From: Sandaracinaceae bacterium
GTDB taxonomy: Bacteria; Myxococcota_A; Polyangia; Polyangiales; JAFGIB01
Assembly: GCA_017881055.1 (NCBI GenBank)
Contig: JADGRF010000013.1
Span: forward strand, 1-64,000
DNA: 64,000 nucleotides
Direction of reading: 5' to 3'
This document shows, piece after piece, positions 34,343-46,210 of this stretch (its first letter is position 1; each line of letters starts with the position of its first letter). The translations under genes and the position numbers were made by a program. The notes beneath the pieces were generated by a model. That model saw only the letters and a list, made by a program, of their open reading frames with translations. It ran no database searches and had not been told where the DNA came from.

Positions 34343-35842
34343 TCACTCGCCGAACGTGATGCCTTGGGCTAGCGGGAGCTGGGACGAGTAGTTGAACGTG
34401 TTGGTGGCGCGGCGCATGTAGCTGCGCCAGGCGTCGGAGCCGGATTCGCGGCCGCCGCCGGTGGCTTTCTCGCCGCCGAACGCGCCGCCGATCTCGGCGC
34501 CGCTCGGCCCGATGTTGACGTTCGCGATGCCGCAATCGCTGCCGCGCGCGGACACGAATAACTCGGCCTCGCGCATGTCCGTCGTGAAGATGGACGACGA
34601 TAGGCCCTGCTCCACACCGTTCTGAAGCGCGATTGCGGCTTCCAGCTCGTGGTAGCCGAGCACATACAGGATCGGCGCGAAGGTTTCGCTGCGAACCAGC
34701 TCGGTCTGCTGCGGCATGCTGACGAGCGCGGGCGTCACGTAGAAAGCCTCCGGCCGGGCACCCGCAAGCACGCGCTCGCCCCCGCATTCGAGCGTGCCGC
34801 CGTCAGCGGCAGCGGTACGCAGGGCCGCCTGCATCGCTGCGAACGCGTGTGCGTCGATCAGCGGGCCCACCAGGGTCGAGGCGTCGAGTGGCGAGCCGAT
34901 GGGCAAGCTCGCGTAGGCACCGGCGAGACGTGACAGGAGCTCGGCCCGCACCGCGTCGTGAACGAACAGGCGCCGCAACGACGTGCAGCGCTGGCCCGCA
35001 GTGCCCACCGCGCTGAAGACGATCGCGCGCACCGCGAGCGCGAGATCCGCGCTCTTCGTGACGATCATCGCGTTGTTTCCGCCGAGCTCCAAGAGTGCTC
35101 GCCCGAAGCGTGCTGCCACGACCGGCGCGAGCGCGCGGCCCATGCGCGTGCTGCCGGTCGCGCTGATCAACGCGATACGCGGATCCGCGGCCAGCTGCGC
35201 GCCGAGCGACGCGCCGCCGATCAAGACTTGGGACAGATGCTCGGGAGCATTCGCGCTGGCGATCGCCCGTTGAAAGAGCGCGTGACATGCGAGCGCCGTC
35301 ACCGGCGTTCTTTCGGACGGCTTCCAAATCACCGGATCGCCGCACACGATCGCCAGCGCGAAGTTCCACGCCCAGACCGCGACCGGGAAGTTGAACGCGC
35401 TGATCACCGCGACGGAGCCGAGCGGATGCCACTGCTCCATCATCCGGTGATCCGGCCGCTCGGATGCGATCGTGAGGCCGTACAGCTGGCGAGATAGCCC
35501 GACCGCGAAGTCGCAGAGGTCGATCATCTCTTGGACTTCGCCGAGGCCCTCTTGCCGGATCTTGCCACACTCGATCGTAACGAGTTCGCCGAGCGCCTGC
35601 TTGTGTTGGCGCAGTTCTTGTCCAAACAAGCGCACCAGCTCGCCGCGTTTCGGTGCCGGCCAGTTCCTGAGCTCGAAAAACGCACGCTCGGCTCGCTCGA
35701 TGGCGCGCTCGGCCTCGGCCTGCGTGCTCGAATACAACGACGCGATGCGCGAGCCGTCGATCGGCGAATGCACCTGTAGATCACCGGTCGCGAACGACGC
35801 GCCGTCGATCCCGAGCTTGCTGCACAGCGCTTGGATGTCCAT
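34343..35842 (-). CDS. amaB: Alpha-aminoadipate semialdehyde dehydrogenase (ALDH7/antiquitin type)
   Basis: This 499-residue aldehyde dehydrogenase has Lys174 (IWKPSE), Glu252 (LELGGN) and catalytic Cys286 (GTAGQRCTS). The C-terminal signature NVNIGPSGAEIGGAFGG, EKATGGGRESGSDAW, then YMRRATNTFNYS and LPLAQGITF, is almost diagnostic of ALDH7A1. That enzyme oxidises 2-aminoadipate 6-semialdehyde to 2-aminoadipate in lysine catabolism. The true start is the ATG at 35842 with GGGAGG upstream; a longer open frame extends upstream but overlaps the neighbouring gene. It follows the saccharopine-dehydrogenase-like gene by 35 bp, so the two form a lysine degradation unit. Confidence 0.9.
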   Translation of the reverse strand: MDIQALCSKLGIDGASFATGDLQVHSPIDGSRIASLYSSTQAEAERAIERAERAFFELRNWPAPKRGELVRLFGQELRQHKQALGELVTIECGKIRQEGLGEVQEMIDLCDFAVGLSRQLYGLTIASERPDHRMMEQWHPLGSVAVISAFNFPVAVWAWNFALAIVCGDPVIWKPSERTPVTALACHALFQRAIASANAPEHLSQVLIGGASLGAQLAADPRIALISATGSTRMGRALAPVVAARFGRALLELGGNNAMIVTKSADLALAVRAIVFSAVGTAGQRCTSLRRLFVHDAVRAELLSRLAGAYASLPIGSPLDASTLVGPLIDAHAFAAMQAALRTAAADGGTLECGGERVLAGARPEAFYVTPALVSMPQQTELVRSETFAPILYVLGYHELEAAIALQNGVEQGLSSSIFTTDMREAELFVSARGSDCGIANVNIGPSGAEIGGAFGGEKATGGGRESGSDAWRSYMRRATNTFNYSSQLPLAQGITFGE

Positions 35843-35877
35843 GTCGACCTCCCGTGGTCCGGTGACGCAGCCTGCCG

Positions 35878-36945
35878 TCAGCTGTAGTACTTGCCGAAAC
35901 GATTGGCGATGAACGTCGCCAGCGGGACGTCTTCCTGCTTCACGAACCCAGTCGCCGCGATCTTGCCCTCGCGGTGAAGGTCCACCATCGCGCAGATCGC
36001 GGCTGCGGTCGTGATCTGAATCGCGGACAGCTCGGTGTCTCCGACACGCCCGTGATAGACCTTCTTCGTGAACGTCTCCTGCACCAGGCGTCCGTTCTGC
36101 GTGCCGCTGACGGTCACGAAGATCAGCACGACGTCCTGCGTCGTCACCGGCACCGCGTGCTCGAGAACATCGGCGAACAGCGAACGCCGCTCGCCAAGTC
36201 GCAGGTCGTTGCACAGAAACCGGATCAGCTCGCAGTGGCCCGGGTAGCGGATGGTCTTGTAGTTGAGGTAGTCGACCTTGCCGGCCAGCGTTTCCCACAG
36301 CGTGCCGAGCCCACCGGACGTGTTGAACGCTTCGTATTCTGCGCCATCGAGCGAGAACGCCTCGAGCCCTTCGAGCGGCAGCACCTCGCGTACAGCGCCG
36401 TCGTGGATCACGTGACACGGGTTGCAGTACTCGTTGATGAGGCCTGCGGTGCTCCAGGTCAGGTTGTATTTGAGCGCGTTGCTCGGGAACAAGGGCAGGG
36501 CGCCGACACGCATGCGCACGCGGTTCAGCTTGTCGAAGCGCTTGGCGAGATCCGCCGCTGCGATCGAGATGAACCCCGGCGCCAGACCGCATTGCGGAAT
36601 GAACACGGTCTTCGCGCCTTCCGCGAGCTCGCGTACGCGTAGGGCCGTGCTCACGTCTTCCGTGAGGTCGAAGTAGTGCACGCCAGCCTCGCGTGCGAGC
36701 TCGGCGATGCTGATGTTGAGAAAGAATGGACACGCGCTGAGCACGACATCGACACCCACCAGCGCGCTCTTCAAGGCTGCGCGATCGGTGACGTCCAGCG
36801 GCAACTTCTTCACGCTCGCGGGCACGCCAGCGAGCCGCGCGGCATCGCGGTCTGCAATGGTGAGCATGTAGTCCTGCGTGCGGCCGAGCAGCTCCGCAAT
36901 CGCAACCCCGATGTTGCCCGCGCCGAGTAATAAAACGTGGGTCAT
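35878..36945 (-). CDS. Saccharopine dehydrogenase-family enzyme (lysine 6-dehydrogenase or saccharopine dehydrogenase)
   Basis: This 355-residue NAD(P)-dependent enzyme has the N-terminal Rossmann motif LLGAGNIG (glycines 8, 10, 13), then ADRDAARL and VVLSACPFFLNISIAELAREAGVHYFDLTED. This is followed by FIPQCGLAPGFISIAAADLAKRF and ending in a family-typical C-terminal region (SGTQNGRLVQETFTKKVYHG). It would release 2-aminoadipate semialdehyde from saccharopine or directly from lysine, feeding the dehydrogenase encoded 35 bp downstream. Which of the two reactions it performs is not clear. No separate lysine-ketoglutarate reductase gene is nearby, which slightly favours lysine 6-dehydrogenase. 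Confidence 0.85.
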   Translation of the reverse strand: MTHVLLLGAGNIGVAIAELLGRTQDYMLTIADRDAARLAGVPASVKKLPLDVTDRAALKSALVGVDVVLSACPFFLNISIAELAREAGVHYFDLTEDVSTALRVRELAEGAKTVFIPQCGLAPGFISIAAADLAKRFDKLNRVRMRVGALPLFPSNALKYNLTWSTAGLINEYCNPCHVIHDGAVREVLPLEGLEAFSLDGAEYEAFNTSGGLGTLWETLAGKVDYLNYKTIRYPGHCELIRFLCNDLRLGERRSLFADVLEHAVPVTTQDVVLIFVTVSGTQNGRLVQETFTKKVYHGRVGDTELSAIQITTAAAICAMVDLHREGKIAATGFVKQEDVPLATFIANRFGKYYS

Positions 36946-36957
36946 GCTCCCATCTTA

Positions 36958-37809
36958 TCAGAGCGACAGAGTGACGCGATACACGAGCAGTGCGCGCACG
37001 GGTGCGTAGTAGTCGTGCTGCCCGTAGTAGCGATCACCTGGGCGAATCAGGAACGTGAAGAACAACAGGTCTCCGCGATCGACGAGCCCCAGGCGCGCCA
37101 CGGCGTTGAAGCCCCAAGCAACCTCGGTGTCGTGCTGCCCGCTCCGCGGTAGGAACATGGCCTGAACGTACGGCGCGATCCCACCCCACCTGCGATGGTG
37201 GAAGAACAGCTGACTCTCGAATCGTCCCTCGACGCCACCGTCGTGCACGCTCGCGAAGAACCAGTCGTAGGTGCGGGTGCGCGCGTCGTCGTAGCGCGCC
37301 GCCATGAGCGCCGTGAACACGACGTGGTCGTTCAACGGCGCGTACAGATCGACCTTCGCCTCGGCCCATGGGATGTTCTGCGTGTCGGGTCCGCCGCTGA
37401 GAATCGGATCGCGAGCACGCCGCGCTCCGCGATCGCACGCGGAGCAGTACTCGCCGTTCTTCCCCGGCGCGAAGCTCAGGTTGCGCCACAGCGTTTCATA
37501 ACCAAGCGTGGTGCCGAATTCGAGAAACAGCACCCTCAGCCGCGCATACGCGGTGCCCTGTGCGAGCGGGTAGCCGAGCAGCGTATTCACGCCGAAGGTG
37601 GCGTTGTTCGCTCCACCGTAGATGTCTTCGCGGTGCTCCAATGACAGCTGCGCACCACTGCCGAAGTAGTCTAGCGTGAAGAAGTTCCCATCAGGCGGCC
37701 GACTGAACATGTAGTCGCGCGGATCTTCGGCATGCGCGGTGCTGTTGCACGCCAGCACGCCGACGAGTACGCCGAGCAGCAGGAACACAGCGTTCTTCCC
37801 GGCACGCAT
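36958..37809 (-). CDS. Predicted outer-membrane beta-barrel protein
   Basis: The 283-residue precursor has signal peptide NAVFLLLGVLVGVLAC...AHA. The mature protein is rich in alternating strands with aromatic ends (FFTLDYFGSGAQLSLEH, LRVLFLEFGTTLGYETLW, VDLYAPLNDHVVFTALMAARY, GRFESQLFFHHRRW) and ends YRVTLSL, consistent with a 10-12 strand barrel. Two Cys sit in a CSAC loop. VLAC within the signal could be a lipobox, but the AHA cleavage site fits a barrel better. No family is recognised. It lies 12 bp from the lysine-catabolism genes on the same strand and precedes them in transcription. Confidence 0.75.
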   Translation of the reverse strand: MRAGKNAVFLLLGVLVGVLACNSTAHAEDPRDYMFSRPPDGNFFTLDYFGSGAQLSLEHREDIYGGANNATFGVNTLLGYPLAQGTAYARLRVLFLEFGTTLGYETLWRNLSFAPGKNGEYCSACDRGARRARDPILSGGPDTQNIPWAEAKVDLYAPLNDHVVFTALMAARYDDARTRTYDWFFASVHDGGVEGRFESQLFFHHRRWGGIAPYVQAMFLPRSGQHDTEVAWGFNAVARLGLVDRGDLLFFTFLIRPGDRYYGQHDYYAPVRALLVYRVTLSL

Positions 37810-37875
37810 TGCGCGAACGATAGCGCATCCCGCCGCGCTTGGCGGCTCCAGCTTCGCGCGTTCGTCCGTTGTCTT

Positions 37876-37950
37876 TGGTAGGCGGGACAGGGATCGAACC
37901 TGCGACCCGCGCCGTGTAAAAGCGCCGCTCTGCCGCTGAGCTACCCGCCT
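37876..37950 (-). tRNA. tRNA-Val(TAC) with encoded CCA
   Basis: Read on the minus strand: acceptor AGGCGGG/CCCGCCT, D arm GCTC/GAGC with loop AGCGGCA, and anticodon stem GCGCT/GGCGC with loop TTTACAC (anticodon TAC). The T arm GCAGG/CCTGT has loop TTCGATC. Discriminator A is at 37879, followed by an encoded CCA at 37878-37876. Confidence 0.95.
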
Positions 37951-37964
37951 AGGGTTGCTACGAA

Positions 37965-38001
37965 GAAACCGCTGTTTCGACGACCGGTTCCTAGCAGGAA
38001 C
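37965..38001 (-). terminator. Two small hairpins between lon and tRNA-Val
   Basis: On the minus strand, GTTCC-N5-GGAAC (38001-37987) lies 21 bp after the lon stop and GAAAC-N4-GTTTC (37978-37965) follows. Neither has a strong T run. They may end or slow lon transcription before the tRNA. Confidence 0.35.
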
Positions 38002-38022
38002 ACGCGCGGAACGAAAGGCGCG

Positions 38023-40551
<2,529 letters not shown>

Positions 40552-40580
40552 CAGGACCTTCAGGCTAGCCGTACCGACAC

Positions 40581-40678
40581 GCTAACCAGGCCGGTTAGCA
40601 TACCGCAATTTCTAGCCCCGGCGCCCGTACAACCGTGATCCCCGCCACTTGGCGCTTCCGAAATTGCCGAGCAATTTC
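40581..40678 (-). promoter_or_regulatory. Palindrome-rich lon upstream region (candidate operators, heat-shock-like -35)
   Basis: Two perfect inverted repeats occur upstream of lon: GCTAACC-N5-GGTTAGC (40581-40599) and GAAATTGC-N3-GCAATTTC (40660-40678). A third GCAATTTC half site lies at 40605-40612. On the lon strand the far palindrome overlaps CTTGAAA, like a sigma-32 -35 box, but I find no matching -10 (CCCCAT). HrcA/CIRCE-type half sites are absent. Function is inferred only from position. Confidence 0.4.
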
Positions 40679-40715
40679 AAGGTCGGCACCCGGCCAACGC
40701 CGTGGGTGGCGATCT

Positions 40716-40743
40716 CTTCGGAGAGCCGCAGGCTGCTCCGCAA
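40716..40743 (-). repeat. Copy of the palindromic element between clpX and lon
   Basis: On the minus strand the core reads lower stem TTGCGGAG/CTCCGAAG (one mismatch), unpaired C, upper stem AGCC/GGCT, loop TGC. It is preceded by GTCACATAC, which matches 8 of 9 bases of the 5' edge of the tandem units. A second partial unit start (CACATACCCGCC) lies 25 bp upstream at the clpX stop. The hairpin could also act as a transcript end or RNA-stabilising structure for clpX. Confidence 0.75.
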
Positions 40744-40776
40744 GTATGTGACCAACTCGGCGCGGCGGGTATGTGA

Positions 40777-42033
<1,257 letters not shown>

Positions 42034-42104
42034 GCGATTACCTATTGGCCGCTAAGAGCCATCTCGAACACCAAGAGTCTACCAACCGCCCGGAGCCGCA
42101 TCAA

Positions 42105-42142
42105 GCAAGCCGCCCGGAGCACCTACGGCCCTGCGGGCTTGC
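42105..42142 (-). repeat. Intercistronic hairpin between clpP and clpX
   Basis: The stem GCAAGCC/GGCTTGC (42105-42111 with 42136-42142) closes a loop containing GAGCACCTACGGCCCT, which resembles the apical part of the palindromic element but with mismatched arms. CCGCCCGGAGC is also directly repeated (about 42087 and 42110). It may be a decayed element copy or an mRNA-stability hairpin. Confidence 0.4.
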
Positions 42143-42154
42143 CGCGAAACTGCC

Positions 42155-42790
42155 CTATTTCTTGCTCTCTTTGGGCTCACGCGCCGCGATCACGCTGTCC
42201 AAGATGCCGTAGCTCTTGGCTTCGTCGGCCGAGAGAAAGCGGTCGCGCTCGGTGTCGAGCTTGATCTGCGAGGCGGGCTTGCCCGTGTGCTTCTCCATGA
42301 TCTTGTTCATGCGCTCGCGCAAAAACAGGATCTCCTGCGCGTGAATCTCGATGTCGCTCGCCTGACCACGGAAGCCGCCGAGCGGCTGGTGGATCATGAT
42401 CCGGCTGTTCGGCAGCGCGCGACGCAAGCCTTTGTTGCCAGCGGCCAAGAGCCACGCGGCCATCGACGCGGCCAAGCCGATGCAGAGCGTGGCGACCGGT
42501 GCGCGCACGTACTGCATCGTGTCGTAGATCGCGAGACCCGAGGTGATCGAACCGCCGGGGCTGTTGATGTAGATGGTGATCTCTTTGTCGGGATCTTCGC
42601 TCTCGAGATAGAGCAGCTGCGCGATGATGATGTTCGCGACGTCGTCGTTGATCTCGGTTCCGAGAAAGACGATGCGGTCGTTGAGAAGACGGCTGAAGAT
42701 GTCCCAGCTGCGCTCACCGCGCGGCGTGCTTTCGACGACCTGCGGATACGGAATGAACGCGCGCGGAGCAATCACACGGTCTTCTTTCAT
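42155..42790 (-). CDS. clpP: ATP-dependent Clp protease proteolytic subunit ClpP
   Basis: This 211-residue serine peptidase has the triad Ser109 (GLAASMAAW), His134 (MIHQP) and Asp183 (LDTERDRF). [27 protein letters not shown] and [20 protein letters not shown] are standard. It forms the barrel-shaped chamber that ClpX feeds. The ATG overlaps the tig stop (ATGA), so translation is coupled to trigger factor. Confidence 0.97.
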   Translation of the reverse strand: MKEDRVIAPRAFIPYPQVVESTPRGERSWDIFSRLLNDRIVFLGTEINDDVANIIIAQLLYLESEDPDKEITIYINSPGGSITSGLAIYDTMQYVRAPVATLCIGLAASMAAWLLAAGNKGLRRALPNSRIMIHQPLGGFRGQASDIEIHAQEILFLRERMNKIMEKHTGKPASQIKLDTERDRFLSADEAKSYGILDSVIAAREPKESKK

Positions 42791-44154
42791 GTCTTCGCCT
42801 CTTTAACCTTTTTGGTCTTTTTCGGCTTCTTCGCCGCGTCGTCGGCTTCGGGCTCTGTGTCTGCTTCAGCAGACTCGGCCTTCGGCTCGACGTCTTTGAT
42901 CGTAGCCCGTGACGCCAGATACTCAAGAAGCTTCTTCTCGAGGATCTGCAGCTCGAGGGTGCGCTTTTCGTCGCCCTGGTGCTCGGCCCGCACTTTCGCG
43001 ATGTGTTTGCCCGTGCGCTCGGCCTGCTCCGCGAGCTTCTGCTCCACGTCGGCAGGGGTGACCTCAATTTTTTGGTCGCGCGCGATCGCTCCAAACAACA
43101 GCCCGGCGCGCACTTTGCGCTCGGCGCGCGCTCGGAAGGTCTGGTGCATGTCTTCGCTGAAGTCGACCTGCTGACCGATCATGTACTGAAACCGCAGGTA
43201 CTGCTCGAGCGACGAGCGCGTCTCCTGATCGATCATGCTCGGCGGAACCGGCACGGGGTTCTTGTCGATCAGCTGCTCGACCAAGGCTTCGCGGACGAGC
43301 GCATCGGCACGCTCGCCGGCGGCCTTCTCGAGCTTCTCGCGCACCGACTGCTTCATCGCGGCGAGCGAGTCGAACGCGAGATCCTTCGCGAGCTCGTCGT
43401 CGATCGCGGGCAGCTCCTTGGTCTGGATGTTCTTCACGTGCACGTGGAACACGCCGGACTTGCCGCGCAGCTCTTCGTAGCCGTAGTCGTCGGGGAACGA
43501 GAGCGAAATGTCTTTCTGTTCGCCGAGGCCGAGGCCGGTCAGGCCTTCGTCCATCGCGGGCAGCAGTTTGCCTTTGCCGAGCTCCGCGCGGCGATCCTGG
43601 CCACCCAGCTCGGGTCGCGGCTGGCCGTCGATCTGCACTTCGAGATCGAAAGTGACCGTGTCGTTCGCTTGTGCCGCGCGCGCCGGCTCGGGCGCGGTCA
43701 GCTCCGCGGTCTGCTCGCGCATGCGCTCGATCTCGGCCCGGACGGCCTCATCGGCGACCTTCAGCACGGGACGCTCGATCTCCATGCCGCTCGTATCGAC
43801 GCTGTCGATCTTAGGTCGAACTTCGAGCTTGGCGCTGAATGCGAGCGGTTTGCCGTCGGCGATGTCGGGTGGCGTGATCTGCTCCGCATACGCGACCGGG
43901 TCGAGCTTGTGCTCGTCGACCGCCAGCCCCACGCCGTTACGCACCAGCTCGGCCGCGACTTCGGCGCGAATCGACTTCCCGAGCATCTTCTTCACGACGT
44001 CGAGGGGCACTTTGCCCGGACGGAAGCCGCGAATGCGCGCTTTACGCTGGGTCGCGCGATAGGCCGCTTCGAGGTCTTCGTTCACCTTCGTCCAAGGCAC
44101 TTCGACCTTGAGCTCGACGAGAACGGGGCTGAGCGTTTCGATCTGGGACTGCAT
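42787..44154 (-). CDS. tig: Trigger factor, ribosome-associated chaperone/prolyl isomerase
   Basis: This 455-residue chaperone has the ribosome-binding signature near the N terminus ([17 protein letters not shown]). A central FKBP-like domain (about 160-245: [53 protein letters not shown]) and a long helical C-terminal domain follow. The tail is acidic and Lys-rich ([22 protein letters not shown]). The ATG at 44154 with GGAG eight bases upstream gives the normal start [18 protein letters not shown]. It is the first gene of the tig-clpP-clpX-lon cluster, behind a good promoter at 44203-44231. Confidence 0.95.
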   Translation of the reverse strand: MQSQIETLSPVLVELKVEVPWTKVNEDLEAAYRATQRKARIRGFRPGKVPLDVVKKMLGKSIRAEVAAELVRNGVGLAVDEHKLDPVAYAEQITPPDIADGKPLAFSAKLEVRPKIDSVDTSGMEIERPVLKVADEAVRAEIERMREQTAELTAPEPARAAQANDTVTFDLEVQIDGQPRPELGGQDRRAELGKGKLLPAMDEGLTGLGLGEQKDISLSFPDDYGYEELRGKSGVFHVHVKNIQTKELPAIDDELAKDLAFDSLAAMKQSVREKLEKAAGERADALVREALVEQLIDKNPVPVPPSMIDQETRSSLEQYLRFQYMIGQQVDFSEDMHQTFRARAERKVRAGLLFGAIARDQKIEVTPADVEQKLAEQAERTGKHIAKVRAEHQGDEKRTLELQILEKKLLEYLASRATIKDVEPKAESAEADTEPEADDAAKKPKKTKKVKEAKT

Positions 44155-44202
44155 TCGGGAGTCTCCGTGCACCGCGGTTTCCTAGGACCGCAAAGGAGCA
44201 GC

Positions 44203-44231
44203 GTTCTAGTGCCCGAGGCGCTAGGGGTCAA
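44203..44231 (-). promoter_or_regulatory. tig: Sigma-70-type promoter of tig-clpP-clpX
   Basis: On the minus strand, TTGACC (44231-44226) lies 17 bp from TAGAAC (44208-44203), about 50 bp before the tig start. The leader then contains GCGGT-N8-ACCGC. Each hexamer matches consensus at four or five positions. Confidence 0.55.
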
Positions 44232-44257
44232 GAAGAGGAGACCGAGCGTGCGCCCGT

Positions 44258-44311
44258 AAAAAGGAGGCGATGTAGGCCCTGCCGGCGCTGCGCGCGCTGC
44301 AGACAGCCTAC
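44258..44311 (-). terminator. Intrinsic terminator of the rnj-metallopeptidase-deaminase unit
   Basis: On the minus strand GTAGGC...GCCTAC (44311-44306 with 44277-44272) forms the outer stem. CTGC/GCAG and GC-rich inner pairing add to it, and TTTTT (44262-44258) lies 9 bp further on. It starts on the stop codon of the deaminase gene and precedes the tig promoter. Confidence 0.6.
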
Positions 44312-44736
44312 TTGTTTGCGTCCACCAGCTCGATGCCCAGCTCTTGGGCAACCTGGAAGATGCGCTCGTCCCGATAGAACTCGCCGAAAATGATCCGGTT
44401 GATGCCCGTGTTCACGACGCACTTGAAGCAGTTCCAGCACGGTGAGGCCGTCACGTAGATGCTGGCGGCTTCCAGGCGCGTGCCGTTCTTGGCGGCCTGA
44501 ATCAGCGCGTTGACCTCGGCGTGGATGGTTCGCACGCAGTGGCCGTCCTCCATCATGCAGCCGACTTCGCTGCAATGCGGCAGGCCGCGCACCGAGCCGT
44601 TGTAGCCTGTCGATAGAATGGTCTTGTCGCGCACGATCACGGCGCCCACGTGCTTACGCGGGCAGGTCGACCGACTGGCAACCTCGCGCCCGATGTTCAT
44701 GAAGTACTGGTCCCAGGAGACGCGATCGCTCGACAT
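44308..44736 (-). CDS. dCMP deaminase-family protein (ComEB-like)
   Basis: This 142-residue zinc deaminase has HAEVNAL (His72, Glu74) and PCWNC (Cys100, Cys103), plus an N-terminal region typical of dCMP deaminases (SWDQYFMNIGREVASRSTCPRKHVGAVIV, TGYNGSVRGLPHC). It would convert dCMP to dUMP for thymidylate synthesis; some relatives have only presumed competence roles. The start at 44736 gives the standard MSSDRVSWDQYFM N terminus. It is last in the rnj-metallopeptidase-deaminase group and is followed by a terminator. Confidence 0.88.
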   Translation of the reverse strand: MSSDRVSWDQYFMNIGREVASRSTCPRKHVGAVIVRDKTILSTGYNGSVRGLPHCSEVGCMMEDGHCVRTIHAEVNALIQAAKNGTRLEAASIYVTASPCWNCFKCVVNTGINRIIFGEFYRDERIFQVAQELGIELVDANK

Positions 44737-44782
44737 CCGAGACAAGTAGCATTCCCCGGCCTGCCGCTTCAATCCACGGAAC

Positions 44783-46210
44783 TCAATGGGACGCCGCGGG
44801 CGCGAGACCTGTCTCGGAAAAAGCACTGCGCAGCTCGCTTCGAACGTCGTCGGGCAGATCGCGGAGGATCAGAACAGCGCGGCCTTTGCGCACGACCTCG
44901 CCGAGGGCGCGCTCGGCCTCGGGCCCGAGCGTGCGGACGCGCTCGGCGGCGCGAGCGGCGTCCAGTGCATCTTCTACGCTGTCCCAGAGCGTCACCCACA
45001 CGACAGCGGGCAGGCTGCCGTCCTTCGTATACACGCGCAGGCGATCCCCGTTCCAGCCGTCAGCCGCGCGGCGCGCTTCGGTTTCCGTTGCGCCTTGCCC
45101 GAAGTACACGCCGATCTCGAGCTCGCCGAGGGTGTCGTCCTGCACGGCGTGATAACCGGCGTCCTCCACGGCGGACAGCTTCGGCAGCAGCAGCGTCTGC
45201 GGCAGCTCGCCGCGTGCGAAGCGCTCGGGATGCAGCACCTGCTCGGTCGAAATCGGTGGCTTTGCATGTGCGCGATCGACCGCGGCCCAACCGGCAGAGC
45301 CGTGCAGGCTCGCACAGAACGCTAGGCCATCGACGTACGCGCTGAGCAACGGGACGCGCACGATCGGCGGGGCCTGCTCGAGCTCACTGCCGGCGAGCGG
45401 CGAGTGACGCACGGCGTCCGAGAACGAGCGCACCATCGCGGGGTTGCCGGTGACCTTGTGCAGCGGAATCTGCTCGCGTTCCAGCGCGTAGCCGTACATC
45501 GCGAGCGTCGCGTCGCCTTCGACGAGCGCATGAAACGCATTGTCGGCGTCGGTGTCCCGCGTTTGCTTCACGTGCTGTGACAGCGACAGGTTCTGGTCCT
45601 GCAGCGCGTGCACCAGCTCGTGCACGAGCACGGTGCGGGCCTCGATCAGGTCGCTGGACTCGTCGTCGTCGCTCGCGCGGGCGAACGCTTCCATCACGTC
45701 GTCGCGCACTGCGAGCCGTCCAGCTTCCGGATCGTAGTACCCGACGACCTGTTCGCCCATCACGCGCAGCAGCAGGGAGCGAACGTCCAGCTCCGGCGCG
45801 AGCAGGCCGAGCGCGATGTAGACCACGCGTTCGCGCTCGAGCTCGTCCTCTTCGATTTCGCTCTCGACGTAATCGGTGATGCGCTCGCGGTCTTCGACGA
45901 CCACCGGGACATCGTGCTCGAAGCGCAGACCGCGCACCCGCGCAGCCGCTTCCATCAGCTCGGCGATCACCGCCGATTCGCGCTTGGTCGGCGGGCGCGC
46001 TCGTCCCTTCGCAACTCGCGTCGGCTTCGCGTTCGCGTCGGTCGTGGTGGCCTGCACGCTCGTGAGGTCGCCAGCATTGCCTGGCACCTCGAGCGTCGCG
46101 TCGTTCTTCTGTGTCGCGCGCGAGCCGGCGCAGCCGCCGCATGCCAGCAATAAACAGACGCCCACCGCCACGTCCATGCGAGCCGCGAGCCCGACATGCG
46201 TTGCCTTCAT
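44783..46210 (-). CDS. Lipoprotein zinc metallopeptidase of the HExxH+E (gluzincin-like) type
   Basis: The 475-residue precursor has signal peptide LAARMDVAVGVCLLLAC (lipid Cys24 in LLAC). A Thr/Ala-rich stalk leads to a predicted peptidase with HELVH (His197, Glu198, His201). VEGDAT follows about 30 residues later, offering Glu231 as third ligand. Upstream motif EQVVGYYDPEAGRLAVR and VHALQDQ resemble uncharacterised myxobacterial lipoproteins. The ATG at 46210 overlaps the rnj stop (ATGA), which decides the start and implies co-translation with RNase J. Substrate unknown. Confidence 0.82.
   Translation of the reverse strand: MKATHVGLAARMDVAVGVCLLLACGGCAGSRATQKNDATLEVPGNAGDLTSVQATTTDANAKPTRVAKGRARPPTKRESAVIAELMEAAARVRGLRFEHDVPVVVEDRERITDYVESEIEEDELERERVVYIALGLLAPELDVRSLLLRVMGEQVVGYYDPEAGRLAVRDDVMEAFARASDDDESSDLIEARTVLVHELVHALQDQNLSLSQHVKQTRDTDADNAFHALVEGDATLAMYGYALEREQIPLHKVTGNPAMVRSFSDAVRHSPLAGSELEQAPPIVRVPLLSAYVDGLAFCASLHGSAGWAAVDRAHAKPPISTEQVLHPERFARGELPQTLLLPKLSAVEDAGYHAVQDDTLGELEIGVYFGQGATETEARRAADGWNGDRLRVYTKDGSLPAVVWVTLWDSVEDALDAARAAERVRTLGPEAERALGEVVRKGRAVLILRDLPDDVRSELRSAFSETGLAPAASH

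Noticed and set aside
35843..36733. Upstream in-frame extension of the aldehyde dehydrogenase gene
   Set aside because: Overlaps the saccharopine-dehydrogenase-like gene; the ATG at 35842 has a good Shine-Dalgarno and matches the normal ALDH7 N terminus.
37987..38001. Strong rho-independent terminator after lon
   Set aside because: The hairpin is only 5 bp with no T run; kept only as a weak feature.
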